Shown here in pieces: positions 35,238 through 43,076 of a DNA stretch of 64,000 nt (position 1 is its first letter; every line of letters starts with the position of its first letter). Position numbers and translations under genes: made by a program. Below the pieces are notes generated by a model. The model was not told the DNA's origin. It made no database searches and worked only from the letters and a program-made list of their open reading frames with translations. Source of the stretch: Planococcus sp. SK3692 (GTDB lineage: Bacteria; Bacillota; Bacilli; Bacillales_A; Planococcaceae); NCBI RefSeq assembly GCF_028890485.2, contig NZ_JARCHV010000001.1, forward strand, positions 654,910 through 718,909. Direction: 5' to 3'.

Positions 35238-36491
35238 TTACGCCACCACATTTCGTTCGTTGCTGAATTCTTTATAAAGTTCATGCTCAATAATATCCTG
35301 CAAGGCGAGCGCTACTTTCTCCACATCTTCAAAACTTGTGTAGAAGGCGATCGGCGCAAGGCGGATAATATCAGGCGCACGGAAGTCCGGGACGATGCCA
35401 GCTTTTTTCAAGGCTTTGCAAATGCGCGCCGCTTCCTTGTGCGCAAGCGCGATATGGCCGCCGCGCTGTTCATCCACTTTCGGCGTAACATCTATCAAAG
35501 AAGGCACGAGTGCTGCGAGTCTTTCACGCAGCATAGCTGTCAATTCCAGCGACTTTGTGCGGATCTCATTGATTCCTGCTTCTTCGAATAATTCCAGGCT
35601 GCCAATTAGCGGTGCCATGCTGAAAATATTCGGCGTCCCCACTTGATAAGCTCCTGCCCCTTCAGCCTTCGTGAAGCTATGGTCCATATCAAATTGCTTC
35701 GCTTTGTCCGAACCGAACCAGCCGGCGATTCCAGGGTTCAAATCGTGATGGCGCTCGTGCAAATACAAGCCGCCTGTCCCGCCCGGCCCTGAATTCATGT
35801 ATTTATAATGGCACCAAACAGCAAAGTCTACGCCGTCTTCATGCAAATTATGCGGCATGGCACCTGCTGAGTGTGCCAAGTCGAATCCTGCGATGATGCC
35901 GTTGCTGTGTGCGGCTTCGGTTATTTCGCGAATCGGCAGCAATTGACCGCTCCGGTAAAGAACCGATGGCAATAGCAAAACTGCAACATCGTCTTTCATT
36001 TCCGCTAAAATATCTTCCAGCTCGAGCGTATAGCCGTCGCGGCTTGTGACTTTCCGCATCGCAATTGCCGGATCTTGCCCGCGCAGGCGCAAATGGCTTT
36101 CCACTGCATAGATGTCTGAGGGGAAATTCAGCTCGTCGACCAAGATGACAAACCGCTCCTCTGTCGGCGCATAGACTGTCGACAGCATCTGGTGGATATT
36201 CGAGGTGATCGACCCCGTCACCATCACTTCATGCGCTTTCGCCCCGAACAACGGCGCCGCTTTCTCGCTCAATGTCTCTGCCAGCGTGAACCACGGATGT
36301 TCACCTTCTGTCCATCCTTCGATGCCGAATTGTTTCCAGCTGTCCATCAGTGCGACCAGCTTTGCTTCCGCACGCTTGGACATCAAGCCAAGTGAATTCC
36401 CGTCCATGTAAATCGTTCCCGGTTCTACAAAAAACTCTTCTTTAAATTTAGCCAATGGATCTTGTTGGTCTTTCTGCATTGCAGTGTCCAA
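35238..36491 (-). CDS. kynU: Kynureninase KynU
   Basis: A 417-residue PLP enzyme cleaving kynurenine to anthranilate and alanine. The motifs are FYMDGNSLG-like YMDGNSLGLMS, the PLP-Asp segment AGFDLAHSAGAMPHNLHEDGVDFAVWC and the Schiff-base Lys in CHYKYMNSGPGGTGG. The start is a TTG at 36491, with GGAGAG 7-8 nt upstream; the in-frame ATG at 36479 lacks a ribosome site. Operon kynU-kynB. The ribosome site overlaps the end of a decayed membrane-protein gene. Confidence 0.93.
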   Translation of the reverse strand: MDTAMQKDQQDPLAKFKEEFFVEPGTIYMDGNSLGLMSKRAEAKLVALMDSWKQFGIEGWTEGEHPWFTLAETLSEKAAPLFGAKAHEVMVTGSITSNIHQMLSTVYAPTEERFVILVDELNFPSDIYAVESHLRLRGQDPAIAMRKVTSRDGYTLELEDILAEMKDDVAVLLLPSVLYRSGQLLPIREITEAAHSNGIIAGFDLAHSAGAMPHNLHEDGVDFAVWCHYKYMNSGPGGTGGLYLHERHHDLNPGIAGWFGSDKAKQFDMDHSFTKAEGAGAYQVGTPNIFSMAPLIGSLELFEEAGINEIRTKSLELTAMLRERLAALVPSLIDVTPKVDEQRGGHIALAHKEAARICKALKKAGIVPDFRAPDIIRLAPIAFYTSFEDVEKVALALQDIIEHELYKEFSNERNVVA

Positions 36492-36508
36492 GTTTCATCT
36501 CTCCATTT

Positions 36509-36652
36509 CTATAGAACATAAGCCTGCGCACCGAGAAGCGCCGTAACCAAGACGACTTTCCACGGCACCAGTTTCAAATAGACTAACATTTCGAAGGCCG
36601 CCATCGCAATGGCTAAGTCAACCGGCCGCTGGATAGCAGAAATGAAAGCAAC
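36509..36652 (-). pseudogene. C-terminal remnant of a membrane transporter (probably ChrA-type)
   Basis: A 47-codon frame opens directly after an in-frame stop (TGA at 36653-36655) and ends at TAG 36509. It reads RPVDLAIAMAAFEMLVYLKL then VPWKVVLVTALLGAQAYVL, two hydrophobic helices of the kind that end chromate transporters (ChrA). There is no start codon or ribosome site, so it is a 3' fragment of a deleted gene upstream of kynU. Family assignment is tentative. Confidence 0.5.
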
Positions 36653-36903
36653 TCATTTTCCGCTACGTGTCGAGTCCAGCCTCTATACCGAAGCTCAAGC
36701 ACAGTTTAGCCATGGCTTTCCAGATTCCCACACAGCATTTTTTCAGTTCACTCTCTTTCTGCTGTTTTAAAATTTTCACTTACACAACAATTTTCATCTG
36801 TATCCTATTAATGAAAATCTTCCTGTATAATGGTATTTACGATACGGCCCTCTTTGGAGGGTCGTTTCCGTTTCCTCACATTCCAAGCTGGAGATGAATT
36901 GCA
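36653..36903 (+). other. Intergenic leader of the CDF gene with hairpin
   Basis: No gene is seen in 36653-36820. A -10 TATAAT lies at 36826 with no clear -35. In the predicted leader ACGGCCCTC (36845) pairs with GAGGGTCGT (36858) around TTTG, one G-T, with no T-run. Ribosome site GGAGATGA at 36890. The hairpin does not match a riboswitch I can name. Confidence 0.4.
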
Positions 36904-37797
36904 ATGGAATTATACGATAACCTCCGAAAAGGAGAAAAAGGCGCCTGGCTCAGCATCGGTGCATATCTGTTTTTAAGCGCCATCAAGCTTGGCGTTGGAT
37001 TTTGGGGCGGCTCCGAAGCCTTGAAAGCGGATGGCTTGAACAATGTCACCGACATCGTCGCTTCTGTCGCCGTACTGATTGGACTAAGGATTTCCCAAAA
37101 GCCACCGGACGACAACCACCATTACGGCCATTTGAAAGCAGAGACCATTGCTTCCTTATTGGCTTCATTCATCATGGCTGTCATCGGCCTTCAAGTGCTG
37201 TTGAATTCGGTGAAGACGGTTTTCAACCCTGCTCTCGAACCGCCTTCCCCGCTGACCGCTGTCGTCGCATTTTTCTCGGCAGCCATCATGTATGGCGTCT
37301 ACCGCTATAATTTGAAGCTGAGCCAAGAAATTAAAAGTTCAGCTGTCCGGGCCGCTGCCTACGACAATCGTTCGGATGCGCTGGTCAGCATCGGGGCCGC
37401 CATCGGCATCATCGGGGCCATCCTTGGGGCCCCGCTAATCGATTCGATTACCGCCTTTCTTGTCGGGCTCATCATCATCAAAACGGCCTTGGATATTTTC
37501 CGTGAGTCGGTGTTGACCTTGACTGACGCCTTTGATGAAGAAGCTGTCGAATCGCTTTCCGTTGTCATTCGACGCGTGCCGGGTGTTCTGGCTCTGCGCG
37601 ATTTCAAAGGGCGCACCCATGGAAATGTCATGTTCATCGACTTGACCGTCAGCGTCGCGCCTTTTTTGAACGTGGTTGAAAGCCATTGGATTACCGAAGA
37701 AATCGAACGAAAGATCCAGAAAGTGAAACCAAACTGCGTCGTCCTCGTACATATAGAACCGGATTACTCGATAGAGGAGGACGAAGAGAATGGTTGA
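36904..37797 (+). CDS. Cation diffusion facilitator (Mn-type, MneS/MneP-like)
   Basis: A 297-residue CDF transporter: six helices, then a cytosolic dimer domain (about 205-297). The helix-2 metal site is ADGLNNVTD (Asn-x3-Asp) and the helix-5 site DNRSD (Asp-x3-Asp), the combination associated with Mn2+ rather than Zn2+ exporters; the second site NHHYGHLKAE follows helix 2-3. It would lower cytosolic manganese by proton exchange. It overlaps the next gene by 8 nt. Confidence 0.85.
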   Translation: MELYDNLRKGEKGAWLSIGAYLFLSAIKLGVGFWGGSEALKADGLNNVTDIVASVAVLIGLRISQKPPDDNHHYGHLKAETIASLLASFIMAVIGLQVLLNSVKTVFNPALEPPSPLTAVVAFFSAAIMYGVYRYNLKLSQEIKSSAVRAAAYDNRSDALVSIGAAIGIIGAILGAPLIDSITAFLVGLIIIKTALDIFRESVLTLTDAFDEEAVESLSVVIRRVPGVLALRDFKGRTHGNVMFIDLTVSVAPFLNVVESHWITEEIERKIQKVKPNCVVLVHIEPDYSIEEDEENG

Positions 37798-38353
37798 TTT
37801 TTACGATCAGAAAAAAATTATTTTGGTGACGTTCGGCATTATCCTGCTTATTTCCGCTTTATTTGTTCCCGCCGCCCTATTCTACCCAGCAAAAGTTGTC
37901 ACCATTACACCGGAGGCAGAAATCGTCGGCACATCGTTTTGGTCGCTTATCCTCGGCGGCGCGGGCATCGTATTGCTAGCGGCCGCATTATTTATCGCAG
38001 CACTGATCGAACAGCGGTTGAAATCCTGGCTATTGTCTGGCGCTGTCGCCCTCATGGGGCTCGTGTCAATCGCCCTTTCACTCGGCGATTATTACTATAT
38101 AACGAGCGAGGGTTTTACTTACAATCCACCTTTGTCGTTCAATGCCTCCACCTATACGTGGGAAGAATTTGAAAGAGTCGAAGAACGGCTTCAAAAAGAT
38201 GAGGGGACCAGTTCGATTGAGTCGGTCGCTTATTATTTCCGCGACGGGGGCATGGTTGAGTTCTCCAACGGCCGGATTTTTGAAATGCACAACTCCATGG
38301 CTCGCCGCGTCGAAGCAGCAGGTGGCGAATTCACACGAATTCCAGCACAATAA
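37790..38353 (+). CDS. Three-helix membrane protein of unknown function
   Basis: A 187-residue protein with helices at about 10-32, 48-72 and 80-98, then a hydrophilic domain (100-187; YITSEGFTYNPPLSFNASTYTWEEF ... VAYYFRDGGMVEFSNGRIFEM). I do not recognise the family. It starts 8 nt inside the CDF gene, so it is co-translated; an accessory role to the metal exporter is only an inference from position. Confidence 0.7.
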   Translation: MVDFYDQKKIILVTFGIILLISALFVPAALFYPAKVVTITPEAEIVGTSFWSLILGGAGIVLLAAALFIAALIEQRLKSWLLSGAVALMGLVSIALSLGDYYYITSEGFTYNPPLSFNASTYTWEEFERVEERLQKDEGTSSIESVAYYFRDGGMVEFSNGRIFEMHNSMARRVEAAGGEFTRIPAQ

Positions 38354-38356
38354 TAG

Positions 38357-38394
38357 AAAAAACGCCTGATCTTCTAAGATCAGGCGTTTTCTTA
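38357..38394. terminator. Bidirectional terminator
   Basis: AAACGCCTGATC pairs with GATCAGGCGTTT around TTCTAA, with A/T runs on both sides; it serves the CDF unit and the DUF2254 gene. Confidence 0.9.
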
Positions 38395-38433
38395 TTTATC
38401 TGCCACCCCGGGTTCGCTGCATTCTTCAACAAT

Positions 38434-39735
38434 TTAATCTTGTTGGTAGTCGCTCAGCAGAGCTGGCCTGCGATCCACAGATTTTGCCAACTCATCCAAT
38501 TTCCCTTGGATGTAACGGCGGTCGAGCCGTTTGAAAGGTGAGCCCTCTAAATGTTCGAGTACATGCAATTGTGTTTCCCAAATGGCTTCGTGATGATCCG
38601 GGTTGGATAATTGCGCAGCGTTTGTCAAGGACTCCAAGATTGCAGCTACGACCGACACATCTTCTTTTCCATAATGGATCAATTGGTGAAATGTCAGGTA
38701 GAGAAAATGTGGAAACGTGAAGAACGGATAGCGCACGCGGCCCTTTTTTCCTTCATCCCGGATTGTAATGGCACCGGTCTCGAGATGGCTTAACTTTCCA
38801 AGCAGCCGTCCGATCCGTATAATGATGCCATTTGCTGTGTTCGGGTCGTTGATTCCCGGGGAAATCGCCCGTAATGCCACTTCGACCATCTTTTGGATCG
38901 CAAAATCGAGGTCTTGATCCGTAGTTCGTTCCGTGCCGATCGTGATAAAGCGTCGAAGGTCGAGGTCTCCCTGCTGGCGTTGATACACGCGGCATAACGG
39001 CGTATTCTCATGGACATATGAACCGATGCCATGAAGGATTTCAACTTCCAAGTCGTGCTCCACTGCATACTCCACCAACTTATCGAAATACAGAAATTGG
39101 ATATAGCCATCATTTTCTGCCATAACCGTTTCTGCAAAGCCATCGGGATTCCACTCTGTTTCAATCTCCATCTCCTGCTGCTGCTTTTCACTATACGTAT
39201 CGATAATGCGTTCTGTATCTTCCTCAAGTTCCTCGATCAACTTCTCCACCTGCACATTCGTTGCGATGTGATGAATGAAATACGCAAACGTCGACAAGCA
39301 AAGGAACGCTATAACAATCCCGACAAACGTGGAAATGACATCATGTGTATAAAGGGCGTCACGCATGAACAATAACGACAGCGTGTTGTAAATAAAACCG
39401 CCCAAAAAGACACCGAGCACTCGCCAGGTCAGGCGGTCGTGGACAAAATTCTTCAATGTTCTCGGTGAAAATTGCGAGGAATACATCGTCAGCACGACGA
39501 GAATCGTAGAAAACGTAAACGTCGTCATGGTCAACAGTGCACCTGCAAGCGCCCCCATGATTGTTTGGGCCAACTCGACATTGGTCAGCAGAATGTCCGG
39601 AATGAATTCGCGGTATTGCTGGACCAGCAATAAATCTACATAAAAAAAGCCAACTGATAATAAGACGGCAAGGAAGCTGTAGAGAGCTGGCGTCACCCAT
39701 AGTTTTTCTCGCCATTCGTAAAAAATCTTTTTCAT
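38434..39735 (-). CDS. DUF2254 membrane protein
   Basis: A 433-residue protein with four N-terminal helices (about 12-34, 52-78, 105-122, 127-150), including TIMGALAGALLTMTTFTFSTILVVLTMYSSQFSPRTL split around the conserved TFTFS and SQFSPR. A cytosolic domain follows with ALRAISPGINDPNTA, the DUF2254 signature. Function unknown; possibly ion or redox homeostasis. The ATG at 39735 has GGGGGGAAGTT upstream; the longer frame lacks a ribosome site. Confidence 0.82.
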   Translation of the reverse strand: MKKIFYEWREKLWVTPALYSFLAVLLSVGFFYVDLLLVQQYREFIPDILLTNVELAQTIMGALAGALLTMTTFTFSTILVVLTMYSSQFSPRTLKNFVHDRLTWRVLGVFLGGFIYNTLSLLFMRDALYTHDVISTFVGIVIAFLCLSTFAYFIHHIATNVQVEKLIEELEEDTERIIDTYSEKQQQEMEIETEWNPDGFAETVMAENDGYIQFLYFDKLVEYAVEHDLEVEILHGIGSYVHENTPLCRVYQRQQGDLDLRRFITIGTERTTDQDLDFAIQKMVEVALRAISPGINDPNTANGIIIRIGRLLGKLSHLETGAITIRDEGKKGRVRYPFFTFPHFLYLTFHQLIHYGKEDVSVVAAILESLTNAAQLSNPDHHEAIWETQLHVLEHLEGSPFKRLDRRYIQGKLDELAKSVDRRPALLSDYQQD

Positions 39736-39898
39736 AACTTCCCCCCTAAAAAAATTCACTTGTTTTCCTGTTCCCCTATTCAATTTAGGGCAAACGCCGG
39801 TTCTGTTTCATCCTTGTCTTTCACTGGATCATGAAGAATCACTCATAGCATAAACGCTAAGACCCGCACACCATTGTCAAAATACTCTCAAAAAACTA

Positions 39899-39927
39899 TT
39901 GACCTTGGCTTCATTTCCCATTATCAT
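39899..39927 (+). promoter_or_regulatory. Promoter of the RsgA-paralog leader
   Basis: TTGACC, 17-bp spacer, TATCAT. The imperfect repeat CATTAG/CTAATG-like CATTA...TAATG lies across the predicted start point. Confidence 0.75.
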
Positions 39928-39958
39928 TAGCTTAACTAATGGAAAGAGGTGAGGCAGT

Positions 39959-40033
39959 ATGGTGACAATTTCAGTTCGTGCAACCCGCAACTTGATGATG
40001 TTTGCTGTGATGTCTCCCTCTGTGTATCGCTGA
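39959..40033 (+). CDS. Leader peptide before the RsgA paralog (24 residues)
   Basis: A 24-codon frame beginning MVTISVRATRNLMMF and ending SPSVYR, with GAAAGAGGTGAG as ribosome site. It sits between a good promoter and a terminator hairpin. Its last codons form a GTATCG/CGATAC hairpin (40024-40039) containing the stop codon. The layout is that of a translated attenuator. Confidence 0.65.
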   Translation: MVTISVRATRNLMMFAVMSPSVYR

Positions 40034-40058
40034 CGATACGCTTCTTTCCTATGCGCGG

Positions 40059-40098
40059 AGACCATGGCAGGCATTATTGCAGCCATGGTCTTTTATTA
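40059..40098 (+). terminator. Leader terminator (attenuator) of the RsgA paralog
   Basis: AGACCATGGC pairs with GCCATGGTCT around a 13-nt loop, followed by TTTATT and a later T-run (40103-40109). GGAGAC at its base (40057-40062) is complementary to GTCTCC inside the leader peptide frame (40012-40017). Confidence 0.75.
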
Positions 40099-40123
40099 TG
40101 CATTTTTTTAGGAGGAAGTTACA

Positions 40124-41179
40124 TTGTCAATTATTAATCAATACGGATGGAACGAATCAATCGCCCAGGCATTGCCCGAACAAAAAATCCCGGGCCGCGT
40201 CATTCTTGAACATAAAAGCAGCTATCGCATCATGACCGATTTTGGTGAGTGGCCGGCGACACTTTCAGGAAATTACCGCCATAGCCACAGCCGCGACGAA
40301 TTTCCAAGCGTCGGAGACTGGGTGGCGCTAGAGCAAATGCCTGGAGAAAACAAAGGCATCATCCACCAGCTATTGCCGAGAAATTCGCATTTCACCCGAA
40401 AAGCGGCTGGGGAAACATCCGAGATGCAGACCATCGCCGTCAACCTTGACTACGTCTTTCTGGTCATGTCGCTCAATCACGATTTTAATGTCCGGCGCCT
40501 TGAACGCTATATGGTCGCTGCATGGGATTCAGGCGCTATGCCGGTCGTCGTGCTGACAAAAAGCGATCAATGCGAAGACCCAGCAGTTTACTTGAAAGAA
40601 GTCGCAGCTACGGCATTCGGTGTCGATGTATTTACCGTTTCAGCTTTGACTGGTGCCGGTATGGATGCTTTCAATCGCTATTTAACGGATGGCAAAACCG
40701 GCGCGCTGCTCGGTTCTTCAGGAGTCGGAAAATCCTCGCTCATCAATGCGATGACCCAAAGCGATAAAATGGCGGTGCAGGACATCCGGGAAGACGACAG
40801 CAAAGGCCGCCATACGACTACCCACCGCGAACTCGTGCTGCTGCCAGGCGGCGGGTTATTGATCGATACGCCGGGCATGCGCGAATTCCAATTGGGCGAT
40901 TCTGCCGACGGCCTTGAATCTAGCTTCCAGGACATCACAAGCTTCGCTGCCGAATGCCGTTTCCGTGATTGCAGCCACCACCAAGAACCCGGCTGCCGCA
41001 TCCAATCCGCACTTGCTTCCGGCGAATTGCCGGAAGAGCGCTATGTAAGCTATTTAAAATTGCTGCGTGAGCTCGACTATATCGAACGGAAAAGCGATGC
41101 TGCCAAACAACAGGCAGAACGCGCGGTATGGAAACAGCGCACGAAAGAATACCGCAGCCGCCCTGTTAAAAAAAGATAA
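40124..41179 (+). CDS. RsgA/YjeQ-family ribosome-associated GTPase paralog
   Basis: A 351-residue circularly permuted GTPase: OB domain (about 25-95, SYRIMTDFGEWPATLSG), then G4 VLTKSD, G1 GSSGVGKSS (about 198-206), G3 DTPGMREF and a C-terminal zinc site CRFRDCSHHQEPGC. It should bind the 30S subunit and act in its maturation or in stress response. It is about 50 residues longer than B. subtilis CpgA/RsgA, so it is probably a second copy. The TTG at 40124 has AGGAGG 8 nt upstream. The gene sits behind a leader peptide and terminator. Confidence 0.88.
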   Translation: MSIINQYGWNESIAQALPEQKIPGRVILEHKSSYRIMTDFGEWPATLSGNYRHSHSRDEFPSVGDWVALEQMPGENKGIIHQLLPRNSHFTRKAAGETSEMQTIAVNLDYVFLVMSLNHDFNVRRLERYMVAAWDSGAMPVVVLTKSDQCEDPAVYLKEVAATAFGVDVFTVSALTGAGMDAFNRYLTDGKTGALLGSSGVGKSSLINAMTQSDKMAVQDIREDDSKGRHTTTHRELVLLPGGGLLIDTPGMREFQLGDSADGLESSFQDITSFAAECRFRDCSHHQEPGCRIQSALASGELPEERYVSYLKLLRELDYIERKSDAAKQQAERAVWKQRTKEYRSRPVKKR

Positions 41180-41216
41180 AAGACTGCCGGATGGAAAATC
41201 CGGCAGTCTTTTTCTA
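41178..41216. terminator. Bidirectional terminator
   Basis: AAAGACTGCCGGAT pairs with ATCCGGCAGTCTTT around GGAAA; T-runs on both strands. Confidence 0.92.
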
Positions 41217-41223
41217 GTTCCAT

Positions 41224-41859
41224 TCAATTGGCGTATTCCGTCAATCCGTGCTTAACCGCATAAAGCGCCGCTTGCGTCCGATCCTGGACTTCAAGTTTAA
41301 TGAAAATATTGGAAATATGAGTTTTCACCGTCTTCTCCGTGACGAACAACGCAGACGCCACTTCCCGGTTGCTTTTCCCTTTAGTCAACTCGGCGAGCAC
41401 TTCCGCTTCCCTTGGCGTCAAGGGATGCAACACGTGCGGCGGTGGGTCTTCCGGCGCTTTTGCCAATTCCGACGAAGCTTTCGGATGCAGCGTGTTCTCC
41501 CCGCGCATCAAACTGCGCAGCGATTCGACCAGTTCGTCCGGCTCGATATCTTTCAGCTGATAGCCTGCTGCCCCTGCCTCAATCGCCGGCAAGATGTGAT
41601 CGCGGTCGGAAAAGCTCGTGAGCATCAAGACGATGATATCCGGATAAGACTCTTTGATTTTCCGCGTGGCCTGAATGCCATCCATTTCCGGCATGACCAA
41701 ATCCATCAAGACGATGTCCGGTTGCAGCTCGCCTGCCATTTCGACAGCTTCCACGCCATTTGCTGCCTCCCCGACCACTTCAATGTCTTTTTGGGTTTTC
41801 AGGAAAAACAGCAAACCTCTTCTTACTACGTGATGGTCATCCGCAATCAATACTCTCAT
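41224..41859 (-). CDS. yhcZ: NarL/LuxR-family response regulator (YhcZ/AirR-like)
   Basis: A 211-residue regulator. The receiver has DDH at 7-9 and phospho-acceptor Asp in IVLMDLVMPEMDG (about 54); a LuxR-type helix-turn-helix follows (LTPREAEVLAELTKGKSNREVASALFVTEKTVKTH). It pairs with the kinase encoded 12 nt upstream. Orthology to B. subtilis YhcZ / S. aureus AirR is inferred from partner architecture and neighbourhood (yhcX, yhcT, pgcA). Confidence 0.9.
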   Translation of the reverse strand: MRVLIADDHHVVRRGLLFFLKTQKDIEVVGEAANGVEAVEMAGELQPDIVLMDLVMPEMDGIQATRKIKESYPDIIVLMLTSFSDRDHILPAIEAGAAGYQLKDIEPDELVESLRSLMRGENTLHPKASSELAKAPEDPPPHVLHPLTPREAEVLAELTKGKSNREVASALFVTEKTVKTHISNIFIKLEVQDRTQAALYAVKHGLTEYAN

Positions 41860-41871
41860 CTTGCCACTCCT

Positions 41872-42981
41872 TTAATACGGAATCCGTACCAGGATTTCCG
41901 TTCCTTTGCTTATTTCACTGGACCAATCAGCCGTACCGCCTTCTGCCATCGCCCGGTCGCGAATGCTTTGGATGCCGATTGACGGGATTGCGCCGTGTGC
42001 AGGGGAAAAGCCGAGCCCTTCGTCTTTGATGACTAATAAGACATCAGTCGGCGTGATTGTCACATAGATTTGGGCAGCGCTTGTGCCTGCATGCTTACGC
42101 ACATTATTCAAAGCCTCTTGCGCGATGCGGAATAAAGTTTCTTCCGTACGCGACGGCAATTGGATCACGCCGGTCACTTTTGTTTCCATCGCAAGCCCGA
42201 GCATTTCTCCGTACGCTTTGATGGCATCGATCAAGCCACTCTCCAGCCCTTTTGGCCGCAATTGCCAAATCAATGCTCTCATTTCGTTGAGCGCTTCCTG
42301 GCTGAGATGCTGGATGTCGCGAAATGTGCTTTTTTGCGCTTCGTCTTCCGCCATTTCAATGCCGCCTCTTGCCGTTAACGTGACCGAGAACAACAGCTGA
42401 TTGACCGAATCGTGCAAATCCCGTGCGAGCCGGTTGCGCTCTTTAACGAGTGCCAGCTCTTGTTCTTGTTTGGTTAGGACGATGCGCTTGATGGCGGAAC
42501 CGATTTGGAAAGCGACCGATTCCAATAACGCCAATTCGTCTTTTGAAAAGCGTACCGTATCCGCCGCCGCGATATTGAGCAAGCCGAATTTTTCCTTGCC
42601 CGATTGAAGCGGCACAGTCGCGTGATGCGAAATATTGCCGATTTTGCCATGTGCCGCTTTGGCATTTTCGATACGTTGGCATGCGATGATATTCGACGCC
42701 TTTTCCAAATCACCGTCGTGGTAGCGCTTGACACACCAGCAGCCGCCTTTCGTCAAATGGCGACAATCCCGCTCCTCGAGTGCATCAGGCAAATTTGCTT
42801 GGGCAACCAGCTGATGCTTGCCTTTTTCATCGATGAAAAAAATCCATGCCGTTTCAAAATTGGAGTTTTGCAGCAATTTGTCGATCGCACCGCTGAGCAT
42901 GCGCTCCATATTCGTTTCTTCGTTCAACAACTCCGCGATCTCTTTCAATAAGATGACGTCCGAATGCTGTTCAGGCACCAT
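41872..42981 (-). CDS. yhcY: GAF-domain histidine kinase with cysteine cluster (YhcY/AirS-like)
   Basis: A 369-residue soluble kinase. The GAF domain (about 25-165) carries Cys73, Cys81, Cys83 and Cys101 (C-x7-C-x-C-x17-C), nearly the C-x8-C-x-C-x16-C pattern that binds a 2Fe-2S cluster in S. aureus AirS. The HisKA_3 domain has ERNRLARDLHDSVNQ with His190; the HATPase has AQEALNNVRKHA and DEGLGFSP. It is expected to sense oxygen or redox state. ATG at 42981 with AGGAGGGATC upstream. Confidence 0.9.
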   Translation of the reverse strand: MVPEQHSDVILLKEIAELLNEETNMERMLSGAIDKLLQNSNFETAWIFFIDEKGKHQLVAQANLPDALEERDCRHLTKGGCWCVKRYHDGDLEKASNIIACQRIENAKAAHGKIGNISHHATVPLQSGKEKFGLLNIAAADTVRFSKDELALLESVAFQIGSAIKRIVLTKQEQELALVKERNRLARDLHDSVNQLLFSVTLTARGGIEMAEDEAQKSTFRDIQHLSQEALNEMRALIWQLRPKGLESGLIDAIKAYGEMLGLAMETKVTGVIQLPSRTEETLFRIAQEALNNVRKHAGTSAAQIYVTITPTDVLLVIKDEGLGFSPAHGAIPSIGIQSIRDRAMAEGGTADWSSEISKGTEILVRIPY

Positions 42982-43045
42982 GAGCTGATCCCTCCTAGTT
43001 GCTATTGTACCGATAAGAACCGGCGTTTGCCTCATTCTTTCGAAT

Positions 43046-43076
43046 GAAAAAGCTCCCTCTACGGGGAGCTTTTTTC
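43046..43076 (-). terminator. Terminator of pgcA
   Basis: Minus-strand AAGCTCCC/GGGAGCTT stem with T-run; it touches the pgcA stop codon. Confidence 0.82.
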
